Origin: Theobroma cacao
Lineage: Eukaryota; Streptophyta; Magnoliopsida; Malvales; Malvaceae
Assembly: GCF_000208745.1 (NCBI RefSeq)
Contig: NC_030858.1
Coordinates: 33,583,620-33,647,619 of the forward strand
Length of the DNA: 64,000 nucleotides
Reading direction: 5' to 3'
Below are positions 21,829-33,593 of this stretch, piece after piece (position 1 is the first letter of the stretch; each line of letters starts with the position of its first letter). Below the pieces are notes generated by a model that was given only the letters and a program-made list of their open reading frames with translations, made no database searches and was not told where the DNA came from. The translations under genes were made by a program, and so were the position numbers.

Positions 21829-22584
21829 CTAAATTTTCTTAACTTTCTGCACTTTTCTTTTCTTAAAACAGTCATATGACAAATGACCATGTTTACCACA
21901 ATTGTAACATCTAGGTAATGCTTTAGTTGAATATTTATTATGGTATGCATCTCTTTTTGAAGATTCATTTTTCAAGCATTTAAGAGCTGTGTTTTCATCA
22001 AGAGTTATTTGCAAGGCTTCAGACTTATTTTCCAACTCTTGTTTTAAAGACTCAAAGTTTGTTTTTGAGTGTTTTAACTTAACTTGCAAAATATTTCTTT
22101 GCTCAAAAACAAAGGTGAACTCTTGTTTGATTTGTTCCAAATCATTTTCAAGTAATGCAGTTTTTTTCTTCAATGACTTGTATTTTGAAAATTTTTTTTC
22201 AAATTCATCATAAAGGCATTCATATTCAACCTGTAAATCATCGTAAGAATTAATGCAGGGGGATGAGGGTACCTCTGTTTCATCCTCTTGTGCCATTAAA
22301 CAGATGTTTGCTCTTTCCTCAGATTTTTCATCATCAGTTTCAGAGCTTGATGTGTCACTGTCCGACCATGCAGCAGCCACCATTGCTTTCTTGGATCTCT
22401 TATTTTTCTTGGGGGTTTCATCTTTCAGCAATGGACACTCGGACTTAAAGTGACCAAGTTTCTTGCATTCGTAGCAGATCATCTCCTCATTTTTATTGGA
22501 GTCATTTTTGTTCCTTATTTTCCATGAAGCGCCTTGGTCTTTCCTGAAACCTCTTCTAGTTAGCCTTCGATTTCTTCTGCTCAT
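21829..22584 (-). pseudogene. Copia-Sire gag C-terminus with two zinc knuckles and coiled coil
   Basis: The frame has one CCHC knuckle near its start, CYECKKLGHFKSEC, and a second near its end, CYNCGKHGHLSYDC. Between them are an acidic Asp/Ser/Glu segment and a long predicted coiled coil (about residues 110-200, with KKKTALLENDLEQIKQE and LKHSKTNFESLKQE). Two knuckles separated by a coiled coil are characteristic of Sirevirus-type gag. The frame is 251 codons, but it lacks the upstream gag domain, which lies in other frames. In an intact element this part binds the RNA genome. Confidence 0.88.
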
Positions 22585-23377
22585 TAGTTTTCTGAATTTT
22601 CTTGCAACTAGAGCTAAATCTTCATCATCATCACAACAAAGCTCTTCCAGCTCTTCTTCAAGAATGCTGGCTTTAAGTGTAATGCTTTTTTCTTTTCCTT
22701 TGCTTCCCTTCCTTCTTCTTCCTTAAGCTCCAGTTCATGAGTGAGAAGAGAACCACATATCTCATCGAGAGTGATGATGTTCAAATCTTTAGCCTCTCTA
22801 ATGGCAGTCACTTTTGGTTTTCAGGATTTTGGTAGGCATCTAAGCAGTCTCTTAACTAATTCATGTTCAGGGATAGGCTTGCCTAGTTGACTTAATTATT
22901 TGTAATGTTTGTAAACTTATCAAACATGCTGGTGATGTCTTCATCAGGCTCCATTTTGAACATTTCATAATTATGTGTTAAGAGAGCAATTTTGGACTCC
23001 TTTACTTGAGAAGTCCTTTAATGGATTATTCTAAGTTTTTTCCACACTTGTTTAGTTGTTGTACAGCTTGAGACTTTGTTAAATTCAGTGGGGGTCAAGG
23101 CACAATGTAATGTGTTGATGGCCTTAAAGTTTACTTAAACTTTCTTAGTTTTAGCCTCAGTCCATTCGGACTTTGGCTTAGGCATCAACTCATTTGTTAT
23201 TACATTCACGGTTGAGGGCATAAAGGGTCCATCAGTTATGACGTCTCACATTTCATAATCTATAGCCCTAATATAGATTGACATTCTAGTGCTCCAATAA
23301 GAATAATTAGAGCCATCAAACAGAGGTGGTTTGTTTGTTGATTGTCCCTCAGCAACTATGGTTTTTTGTTTAGCCAT
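22585..23377 (-). pseudogene. Copia-Sire gag N-terminus
   Basis: An ATG at 23377, about 45 bases past the primer-binding site, starts MAKQKTIVAEGQSTNKPPLF followed by DGSNYSYWSTRM, the typical Sirevirus gag start. Later pieces include NTLHCALTPTEFNKVS, RTSQVKESKIALLTHNYEMF and LDEICGSLLTHELELKEE, matching the UBN2-like domain. In-frame stops occur after AKTKK, after LRIIH and elsewhere, so it cannot be translated through. Confidence 0.88.
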
Positions 23378-23421
23378 TTGGATCTTCTCAAAGGATATTA
23401 AGCCTTAAAAACAGGGAACTA

Positions 23422-23433
23422 ACTTTGATATCA
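23422..23433 (-). other. Primer-binding site of Copia-Sire
   Basis: Reverse complement TGATATCAAAGT-like sequence matches TGGTATCAGAGC at 9 of 12 positions and lies 2 bases from the 5' LTR edge (23436), fixing the minus orientation. Confidence 0.75.
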
Positions 23434-23435
23434 AT

Positions 23436-24499
23436 TGTTGGTCCCGTTAATATATGCTAGAGGGGGTGAATAACACAAATTGGCTCTTGACAAGAAGTGG
23501 AACTAATTTCCAGAACTTAAGAAAGTAAAAACAGAGTATAAGGTGCACAACAATTTAGAGTGGTTCGATCCAAGACCTACATCCACTATCTTGATTATCC
23601 AACCAAGGATTTTTCCAACGATTCACTAAAAATTCGGTGAAATTCATAAGCTTTCACCAAGCTTTATAATGGCTTTTCGTAGGCTCAGTCAAAACCTTTA
23701 CACTAATTTTTCACGGGCTCAACTAAAACCCAAAGTGGTTTTCTAAAGCTCAACCACAACCTATAACATTCAAGCTTTCCCAAGCTTGAACAACCTTTTA
23801 GAGTGACTCCTTCACTCTAAGTATACAAGAAGAGAAGTTAAAGAAAGTACCTATGATCACAAGTTGATCTGATTGGTATAAGATTGAGTGCTAAATACAA
23901 TGACAGAGAGTAAGCGTTTAAGTACAGACAAGTGTAGTGAAGCTTTTCTGGTTTTTCTTCTTTCTAAAGCTCAAATCTCATTCAAGGCTTCAACAAAAGT
24001 TGTTTCTCATTGTTGGAAGACCCTTTTATACTTGGAGATGCAACTCTGATGGTAGTTTGGCAGTTTATATCCATTGAAAATAGTTGAGGATGAGTTCTAG
24101 CCGTTAATTTGTCTTGTAGTGTTCTAGTTCAAATTGTAGACAGAGAGCTCTTAGTCGACTAACTTGGTTGACTAAGTTGATTCTGTTTCTGGTTTACAGA
24201 TTCTGGCAGAGAACACTTAGTCAACTGACTTGGTTGACTAAGTTGGTTTTGTTTCTCAAACTCTTCAGCCCCTCATTTCTCCAATTTGAAATTTGGTCAA
24301 CCAATGTTCTTCCTTGTTAAACCAACAAGCTTCCTCCTTGTTATTCAGTTGATTTTATCCTTTTTTTTTCTTTCAAAAATACTTTTTGAAGATTTAAGAA
24401 ATTAATTTCATGTGTTAATTTCCTGCACACTTAAGTAAAGGAATTAGACACAAATAAATGGGAATGTTTTATTATCATCAAAAACTAATGGAGCCAACA
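23436..24499 (-). repeat. Copia-Sire 5' LTR
   Basis: 1064 bases with TGTTGGTCCC at its left and GGAGCCAACA at its right edge; co-linear with 14724-15815. Substitutions are scattered, mostly transitions, with short indels. Direct duplication CTTTA follows at 24500-24504. Confidence 0.95.
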
Positions 24500-24905
24500 C
24501 TTTAAGAGGTGCACCCACTACCCTTTGAAAAGTCAATTTCTACCAACACGTGAAACTCTAATCCAGCAAATTTCTCGGAGTTCCAACCATTCCTAAACAT
24601 TTAGCAATCATTGCAATCAATACTTAGTCAAGGAATCGCATAATGTTCATTCTAGGCTGTTTTGAAATGATTCGGGTTCACCTAAAACTAAATTTCTAGA
24701 TTAAATCTATTGCTACTCAAATACCCATGTATTTAAATCCGTAAACTGATCATCCTTACCGTAGGTGAGTTTTAGGCAAGGAAGAAATCCATCCAAATCC
24801 TTTAGTTTGAAGGAATCAATAAATCTGGAACAACAATAGTATTTTCTAGGACTAAAAATCTTAGATTTAAAGATTCAAAGAGTGGAAAATGTCACATTTG
24901 TTTTT

Positions 24906-24978
24906 AAAACTCAAAACCAAGCTCAAATCTTCAAAAAATGTCNACTCAAAACCAAGCTCAAATCTTCAAAAAATGGTC
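24906..24978. other. Single-N join with duplicated flanks (assembly artefact)
   Basis: ACTCAAAACCAAGCTC plus AAATCTTCAAAAAATG occurs on both sides of the N at 24943. The pattern is the same as at 15241 and suggests an unmerged contig overlap of about 35 bases. Confidence 0.8.
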
Positions 24979-25204
24979 ATTTGGGTAGAAAATGGGTTGA
25001 GAGAGCATAAGGATTGAGAAAATACCTTTCAAAATCAATTGAGAGTCCAAAACCCTCATAGAATGTGATATATTTATAGTTTTGGGTGTGAAAATACATT
25101 TATACCCCTTTTATTTTTCAAAAATCAACATCATCTATTTATAAATGGGACCATTTATCAATATATTGGCTTTAAGATCCTTTTAAAGAAGCTCTTGGGT
25201 TGCT

Positions 25205-25358
25205 ATCTATCGATAGATGTGTACATATATCAATTGATAAGCCTGATCTATTGATAGACGTTTAACATCTATCGATAAATATTCTTCAATTCTCTTTTAA
25301 AATCGTTTTTTTTTTCTAGGTTTATCTATCGATAGATCAAGAATATCTATCGATAGAT
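25205..25358. repeat. Cluster of six ATCTATCGATAGAT-type palindromes
   Basis: Perfect or near-perfect palindromes occur at 25205-25218, about 25229, 25247, 25269, 25323 and 25342. The core is TCTATCGATAGA; variants include CAATTG and ATTGAT centres. Spacing is irregular. Confidence 0.9.
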
Positions 25359-25558
25359 AGGCTCCAATAAGCAAAAATAAACTTAAAAAAGTTGTCAATT
25401 TGAACTCTTTTTTGCCCCAAACTTTATAAACTATCTTTATGCATCAAAACATGAATTTTTCTAAACTTAAGTCTCAATTTAAATGCTCAAAACATACATT
25501 TACTTGTTTACCTAAAGACTTCTTAACTTAGCATCATACATCACGGTGAGATTTTACA

Positions 25559-28500
25559 ATTTTTACAGACCAAAAAAAAAATTAAAATCGATGAAAATTA
25601 CAAATCTCCATAGATTGAGTCTCGTCGGTCGAGCCCTATTGATACCTTAAAGATCCACACCCAAGCCAAGCCCAGTTCACCTATTTAAATCATAGTTTTT
25701 ATATGGATATTAAAAATATTTTATATTAACATTCTATTGTTTAATATATTTTAAAAATAAAATTTATTTAAAATATATTATTTATTAATATGATAATATT
25801 TTTGAGTCAAATTGAGCTCAACCTTAAAATATCTATCCAACTTAGCCCACAAAACTAACAAGAATAGCACGATCTTTGAACTCCTTTAGTGAAAATGTCT
25901 CATTGTTCCGAAAGGGTTTGCAACCTCTCCCTCCCATTTAAACCTAAAAATTAATTTCACATATATACAGCGTGGAGTAGGCCTAACCGCCTAAGGTAGA
26001 AATAAGGCTTGCGATGATTGAACCCCTAACCTTAAACCCAGAAGGTGAAGGGTGCAAAGTGTTTCAGAAATCATCACAAGACCCTTTTTTGGGACGAATT
26101 ACTTAAGAACTTAGGAACTACTCTTTAGGCGATAAATTACTAATTTGATCAAACGTAATTCAAACCATAATTTATTGAAAGAAATTAATACTTGCAAGAT
26201 ATAAATAAGAAAGTCTATAAATTTTGAATCAAACGAAATATAGATGGATTCCTTTTTCCCATCACTTTTTCAGAGATCCAAACATATATTTTGGAGGGCT
26301 GTTCTATAGAAAGGGATAAGTAGTACAACAACTTTAAGGTGGTACAACCACGATTTTGATATTTATCAAGTGTAGCTATAAATCTAATGCATAGTGGGGC
26401 ACTCAAATTTACTATTTATATCGTTACTTCAGCATTTAATAGCGGATCTATCAACCTGTATGTAATTGGACTCAACCGCCCTTACAATCGGTTAATCGTA
26501 AACCAAAAACTTCTTGTTTTAGGATCCATTTATAGCCAGTAAAACCTTTACTGTATAAAGCCAGAAACATATCCAGTTTGCTATTTGCATAAGTTGTTAA
26601 GAATTTTTTTTATCTTCCAATATTATCCATGCCCAATGGTACATATGAACAAGAGAACACTTCTTTGTTTACATACTTGTATTTTAAATTTCCAACTTAA
26701 AATCTCTGACTTCTGTAATTATAATATATATGACCACAACATATATGGTCATCTTAAAACCGAAACCTCTAAGTTCCTTAAAGAATTAATTACTGTCAAA
26801 TTTACATGATCATTGATTGAGCGATTAATGCCATTAAATAATTTTCTCTGATCTTTGAATTTTCTTGTTCTTCCTCTGAGACATTTTAAAGAATGCAACA
26901 TTGCTTTAATGAATGCATTTGACAGTCCTAACCCTGCCATCACATAATTTTCTTTCTCAATCCAAACTAGTGGTCAGTGTTTATTTCTGTGATCTAAAAT
27001 CTGACAATTCTTAATGGAAATTTGTACTATAAAGCTTTAAAATAAATATAACTACAAGTCGGTTCCTAATACTGTTACTCTACTTTAATTTTGAGGTACT
27101 AATTGTTAATATGATCTAATTTTTTCAGCAGCATTATTACTGCCGTGAATTGATTTAATATTGTATCTATAGTCTATAGTTTATTTGTTCAAATTATTAA
27201 TGTAAACCTTGTGCAGTAAGGTTTCACAATTATGCCTTTTTCATATATAAGAATCAACGAATTTATTTGCATATGTTTTTAAAATTAACAATGTACTTGG
27301 ATCTTGCCCTTAGGGGATAATATTGCATAGCCTGGCTTCTTGAGTGTGGTTGGGTTTCTTTCTGGTTGCCTCCATTCTATGTATTGAAAATTAATTTTAA
27401 CATAATAACAAATACTAGTAACTAATTTAGACTCCTTTTATTTGATACTTTTTTTCTATTTATTTTTTTACTTTTTTATTAATTTTTTAAAAATTAAATA
27501 ACAAATAATATAAATATAAATCAAACCAAATCTTAATTAATTTGAAACAATAGGGTTAAAATAAATTCTAACATTCATGAAAACTAATTTTTAGTATATG
27601 TTTAAAGTTTCAAACCAATATACCAACTTATTTTTAATTTATGAAAAATAATCCTAATTTTCTTGTATTTTTTATAATATTATTCTTGATCAGGTGAAAT
27701 CTATTAATTCTCACTGCTTAAAAATCCAAAACAGAAAAAACTTAGAGGCTACCATTATAATTGCTGCCGCATTTAAAAGGCTGAAACGTTCCTTACTAGT
27801 AATTCTTTTATGGCTTCATGGAAAATGCTGGCTATAATTCCTAGCTTGCATAAGGAATTGTTCAATAAATAGTTTCTGACTTGAGTAGGTGGAAATTTAT
27901 CCAAATGCAATTATATTTTCATTTTTTTCTTTGATTTTGGTGCATTAAAGTTTGTTTAAATTCATGCAATAATTTTGACAGTCGTGCATTTAATTTACCA
28001 ACCTACGTAACCTTCGCAAGACTGGTAAGTTGAAGATTTTCTTTTTTATCTTTTTAAGCAAAATCATATTTTTTTTATTATAGAAAATATGACAGGATAC
28101 CATTATTACAAATAAAACACTCATTTGATTCCATGATAAACTAACTAAACACTAATAGCATATCTTGATTGCGATTAAAATCCTTTTCGCAAGTTCATCA
28201 GTTAAGTCATTATATGTCCGAAGAATATTGGTGTATTTGAACATTAAACAAACACAAAAAAAAAAAACTCTGCTAATATAATTTGATGCAGTACTCATTT
28301 TTCTGTTTTCATATGATATGTCCATAATGTAAAGTTATCTCCACAGGTTTTATTTTGAATAAGTGCACGCCTGCCAATTGAAATTCGCGGAATTTGTCAT
28401 TTTCCTTCATCTTTTTTTTTTTCTGTTTATTTAGTGGTGTATGGAGTTTTTTTTTTTTAAGAAAAAAAATAGAATGTCATTCATATTGAATATAGGGTTT

Positions 28501-28914
28501 GAAGCCTTTATGCTTGTACATGTAAAACATATTGATATCGGGAGTTATGGAGATTTAAAGCAGAATAAATACAGACCAAATTGCACGCAACTTGATACAC
28601 CGACTAAGCATGTTAATCTTCAAAACTAGAACAAACAATCCATAAGGCATTTAATCTGTATGTTTCTTTTCCTTAATCCATAAGGCAATTATACCTTGTA
28701 CTTCATCCATTATCTTTATCACCCGGAAATTTTTTACTACTTATTTTCTCATAAACTTTGACAAATTTAATATGCTTTTTTTTCTTCTTTTGTATATCGA
28801 TAGGGGCTGAGTTATATAAATAAAGGTTATAATTTACTATTTCATAAATCAAACCTCGCTTTATCTATTTAAGGTTTAAATATGAGAGTTTTAGATCTTT
28901 AAATTGGAATCAAC
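25559..28914. other. AT-rich intergenic sequence
   Basis: No open frame of coding character on either strand. 25620-25870 has AT-rich sequence flanked by AAGCCCAG and TTAGCCCAC words, possibly a small hAT-like non-autonomous element. 25970-26080 contains, on the minus strand, a GGTTAGGGGTTCAATC segment that weakly resembles a tRNA B box. Nothing else is recognisable. Confidence 0.55.
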
Positions 28915-29100
28915 TCGAATATTTGACTCATTGGTTGATGTATAATCCCCTGTTTAAAGAGCAGATTCGAATCCCTCCTCTCTCAATTATCAAAAAAATA
29001 TAAAATTTTACACCCGAATATTTAACTCATTAGTTGGTGCGTAATCCTCTTGATTTAAAAGTAGGGTTCGAATCTCTCCTCTTTCAATTATAAAAAAAAA
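28915..29100 (+). repeat. Two tandem tRNA-derived (SINE-like) units
   Basis: Two adjacent related units each have an A-box-like TCATTGGTTGATG or TCATTAGTTGGTGCG and, about 30 bases on, a B-box GATTCGAATCC or GGTTCGAATCTC, followed by TCCTC, a pyrimidine stretch and an A-rich tail. B boxes lie near 28965 and 29067. A tRNA acceptor stem cannot be formed, so they are not tRNA genes. They fit heads of tRNA-derived SINEs. Confidence 0.6.
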
Positions 29101-32100
29101 ATTAAAATTAAAATTTTAACAAAATAGTTAAACTCTACCAGAATTTTCAACATAAAAAAAAAAATGAAACTAAAATTTTGATTGCAGAGGTCTTGAGAGC
29201 AGATAAAAAGGTTTTGTTACAAATTGAACAAATGATCCCTTACTTATAATCCCAAGCTTAAATTGCTAGGTAAACTATTGATTTGATTCATTAACATGCG
29301 TCATAAATGCAAACCCATTAGATCATAAAACATAAGCAAAATGTATTCTTCAAAGATTAATAATAAAAAGGCGAAAGAGAATAGAGCACCTTTCCCCTTT
29401 TACATACATTTTTTTTTGAAAAGTGAAGTTAAGTTATCATTCCCTAAAATGGGTGGACAAGAAGGACCCTTGTATGGATGGTCGCGGAGCAGTCTTTTGG
29501 GGTGGATACCCTGCGTATACAAAAGTCAAAACATATCTAACATGCTTGCAATCGAGATCTGACAACACAGACTACACAAGGACTCTGTTCATATAAAGGG
29601 CAATTATGGTTCCTCACACTAACCCACTCATCCCAATGCAACCATCTTTTCCATACGTTGCATTAGGTGACAGGCCCATAAACAAATACAGTTCTTTAAA
29701 CAGTATGCACGGTAACATTTTACATACTTTAACGCGAGGAATTTAATTGAACTCAGACTTTGGACCACTGACCCTCATACCAAGAACTAAAAAGAACCCT
29801 TTAACTAATCTAAAAAATGCTAAACCTTAAAGCTATGTTTGGTTCAAGAAAATGAAATCCATAGATTTAATTTTCTGTTGTTTGGTTGACATGGAAAAAA
29901 TAATAAAACAAAATGTGGGGATAACCTACCACAAATATTTTCTCTTGCTTTCCCATAAAAGAGTGATATCGGTTTGATAACTGCAAATATAGGTTAATTG
30001 GCAATAAAAAAATTGAATTTTGGTAGCAACATTAATTTTAAAGCTTTAATTTTGCTGATTTAGTAAAGCCCTTAATTTCTACTGTTTGAGTGAATAGAAA
30101 AAAAAAAGGTACTTGATATTTTCCTTGTCATCCAAACAAGGAATTTTTTTTTTCTGCCCTTCTTTTTCTTTTCCCTTAATTTTTTCGTAATGACTTCCTC
30201 TTTTGGAGATTTTTCGTAACCAAATGGAATCTAAGTAAATATCTAAGAATTGATATTATTACAAAAATAGTTAAAATATTATTTTAAAAAACCAATTTGT
30301 ATTTAATGCATTATTTTTACCAAATTCAAAAATATATTTTTTTATATTAATTATAATTTTTTTTAAATGTCATTTTAATTAGTGTCACTAAACACCGGTT
30401 AGCATTTCCCTTCTTTTTAAACCTATGCAACTTTCATATTTCTTTTTCCTTTAAGCAATTAAGTTTCTCTTCTTTTTCCGATGCATGTGTAGCATGCATA
30501 TTAACTATACTATTTTAATATAAAGTTCGACCAAAATCAATTCGGAGGCTGAAAATTTTATCAACATGTTCTTAAAATTTTCCATATTGGGGTTATTGGT
30601 TTCCAGAAGCATATGCAGCTACAAAAATTGACTAGCTTGAAACATTCAAAGCTTGTGCCCAAGTTGTGGAAAGGTTCCCCTACACCGACGTGTAATTAAA
30701 TGAAATCAATGATTTTTGTAAACAGTGCAAGTCAAGATTATAACTTAAAAACATTTAATGTTTGTTTTCTTTTCTTCTTTTTTCAGTCATGGAGGAAGAC
30801 TTTCTCGTAAGCAATTCTTCTTTCCTCAAAAAAAACGTGTAGATAAATATTAAGTGGTAGAGAAGATGATTTGTTGAGAGTTGCTATCGTGATATATAGC
30901 TTTCCACGGGTTAGTCTACCCATTTATGTGTTCAAAGCCTCCCTATTTGAATGTGGAGAGAAGCAAATTAAAACCACCTAAAAGGCTGATATATATCTAT
31001 TTTTCAAAATCCATGTGAATGTATTAAATTTTAGCTAACACAAAGTCACAAGCTTTAAGATAAGTGAACTCAAGTTATGGCCAAAATTGTTGACACGAAC
31101 AGTAACATGACTATTGTAGTTGTAACCATCACAACGGTAGCTTATAAATTGTAAAAATAAATAAATTTTTCATCAAATTTAGATTTTAAAGAGAGAGAGT
31201 GAGATGGTATTTATGAGATGAGAGAAGATTATCTTTTGATGGCGTAAATTATATATATATATATATTTTTTAATTTATGACATTTGATTAATGTAATTAG
31301 CTAGGAGGTTTGATGTTAAAGGAGGTAGCAGAAAAGTGGATATTTGTACATTCAAATTTTTGTAAAGTTGGCTTTGATGATTTACGCAGAGAAATTATAG
31401 CATATAAAAATGTAGACAGCTAACGTGATTTATTCGGCCATCTTCTAGACTTGTATGTGATATTCAGTAGCAGACTGGTTGAAGACTTGTCGTGAAGATG
31501 GCCTTAATAAACCACAATGGGTTGCTGATTCCTTGGTGCAGAAAAATTTTATAGATATGTAGAAACAGGAGATGGGTTCAAATTAATGTGGACAAGAAAT
31601 GGTAGCGCAAGAAATATATAATTACCTAATGCAATAAAAACATTGTAAATTGTGACTTTCACAACTTTAATCATATTAATATCAAAACTACTTACCGATC
31701 TAAATTTATGCCTATGTTGTCTGAAACCGAAAAGGGTAGAGCGGGGCGTTTCATTGACACCTCATTAATTCTATTATGATTTTGAATGTCAAGCCATTTT
31801 TGGGATTTAAGTTCTCAGTCCAGGCTGATCGACAATGCCCCAAAGGAAAAGCAAGCCCAGGCTTAGCTGTGCATTTATCAAAGAGGAACTAGTTTTGAGG
31901 TTACATCCCCTACCTTTCTTACATTGACAGATGCAGATGCGTTAAAAAGGACTCTTTTCTGTTTCATTGGATCCTTGCTTCTTCATTATTGCATTCCCCC
32001 TTTTGTTGGGGGTTAACTGTGAAAGCCTAGTACACGTCCACTGTCAAATTTGAACTTTTGCTAAGACTGCATTGAGCTCCTACAAAGCGAAATTAAGGTG

Positions 32101-33400
32101 TGACAGGCAAAAAGACTCCCATAAATCTCTTACATTATCTTCACCGTATACAAAATGTTATGTGCTCAAACCTTATTTAGTGCCACACAATGTGTTGCGC
32201 CATTGTTGCTTCATAAATTTCTTGGAGTTGGCCCTACCTATCCCTGCCAATCACCATTACCACTCAACTTGTAATGAGCTCGCATATTCGCCTTATCCTG
32301 ATCGATACATAAGTTGTATAGAACTAGATAAACAGATGAGGGATCATATCTCTTTCCAGGTTTGCTCGGGCCAAGAGCCAAAGACCCCAGAGTAACAAGT
32401 TTTGGACCAGACCTAACGTAAATATTTCTCTTCCCATTCTTACCCAGACGAGGAGCCTACAGAGAACTGAGTAACAAGTTTTAACCTTGGAACTTGAGAA
32501 ATTAGACCAGCATAAATAATTGACGAATCAGATTTCTCTTCCAATTTTACTTGGTCGAATAGCCTACAGAGAACTGAGAGTAATAAGTTCTGTACTAAAC
32601 TGATTAATTTGAAGTACAGCCGATGCTGGAGTTTAAAATATCCGCTTCAAGCCTTAAACATATGCCATTAAAAAAAAAAAAAAGCCTTAAACATACAGTA
32701 AACTGAAGCAATGTATCAGGACCATAATACATCTCAGAGCCCAAAGCCTGAGTCTATGCTCACATTCCAATGAGCACTGGACCAGAAAACTGCATGAATG
32801 CATATACCTTTGAATGCAGTAGAAACAGAACAGAACTCAGGATATCAGAACCATTGATGAAAGAGATATTTTTCTAAAAAAAATGGCCTCACCCATTAAA
32901 TCAAATTCAAAGTAACGTAGTCTTATTTTATATTCAGATTGTTACATTGGGTGAAAGAAAATCTAGGAGAAGGATTAGATTAGATGCATTAGCTTTCCTT
33001 TTAAGTAACATAAATTCTCCAATCATACATGAATGTAATTTTGGTGTCAATTTATGAGATCATCAAGCATGCAAATAGATCAAATGGATTAGAAGCACAG
33101 GTTGACACCAGTGCAAGGAATTTACTCTTGGCAAGTTAGCATCATAAAAAATCACATCCAAAATTGTTTGTTAAGTTTAGATTTCAAGGTCGGTAACTGC
33201 AACTTATGCAACAACCTATGATGTCTAATATGAGCCCATATTGAGCCAACTATCTCATATTATGCATGCTCATTATAGATTTTATCTTTCTCAATCAGCT
33301 CAAGGGTGCTGACTACAATTCTAAGACAATACAATATCATCATAGGTTTAGTTAGTGTAAAGGTAGTTCGAGTCAATTAACAACAGTTACTTAACAATGA
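29101..33400. other. Gene-poor, transposon-poor intergenic sequence
   Basis: No coding frames with recognisable content. A (TA)n run lies near 31247-31267. An imperfect repeat with CCTACAGAGAACTGAG occurs near 32455 and 32569. The nearest gene's 3' UTR may extend below 33593. Nothing else could be supported. Confidence 0.55.
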
Positions 33401-33593
33401 CTATGGATTGTACAGACGATTTATATTGTGCACAGCTTCAGTGCTTCCATTCAAAAGAGATTGGGAGGACAAAAGGGAAAAAAGGCCATATAACTTACAA
33501 TGAATGGTACTTCAAACTTACACTTCAATAAACAAGGATTTTACAACTTCAACGCATTGCAATCAGAACATATATTTTGAAAAATATCTTAGC

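Larger units (their letters stand above)
14724..24499 (-). mobile_element. Copia-Sire: complete Sirevirus-like copia element, 9.8 kb
   Basis: Two direct LTRs (14724-15815 and 23436-24499) bound the element, with the 5-base target duplication CTTTA on both sides (14719-14723 and 24500-24504). On the minus strand: primer-binding site, gag with zinc knuckles, protease, integrase, reverse transcriptase with YVDD, RNase H, and a third frame after pol (18193-16656). Size, gag with a UBN2-like domain and the extra 3' gene fit the Sirevirus (SIRE/Maximus) group of Ty1/copia. LTRs look roughly 90-93% alike by eye. Many stops in gag and pol show it is inactive. Confidence 0.93.
24505..25558. other. Older non-coding repeat, right part
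   Basis: AT-rich, no coding signature. It contains the N at 24943 with duplicated flanks and the cluster of TCTATCGATAGA palindromes (25205-25358). Probably part of the same older LTR-like repeat as 11536-12966, ending at the minus-strand TGTAAAATCTCACCG (25558). Confidence 0.45.

Noticed and set aside
22253..22726. Ser-rich plus-strand frames
   Set aside because: Mirror images of the Copia-Sire gag coiled coil and acidic region.
28915..29100. Genuine tRNA gene
   Set aside because: B boxes are present but no acceptor stem or anticodon arm can be formed.
32072..32395. 107-codon plus-strand frame as a host gene
   Set aside because: No domain, splice partner or promoter was found; composition fits chance in non-coding sequence.
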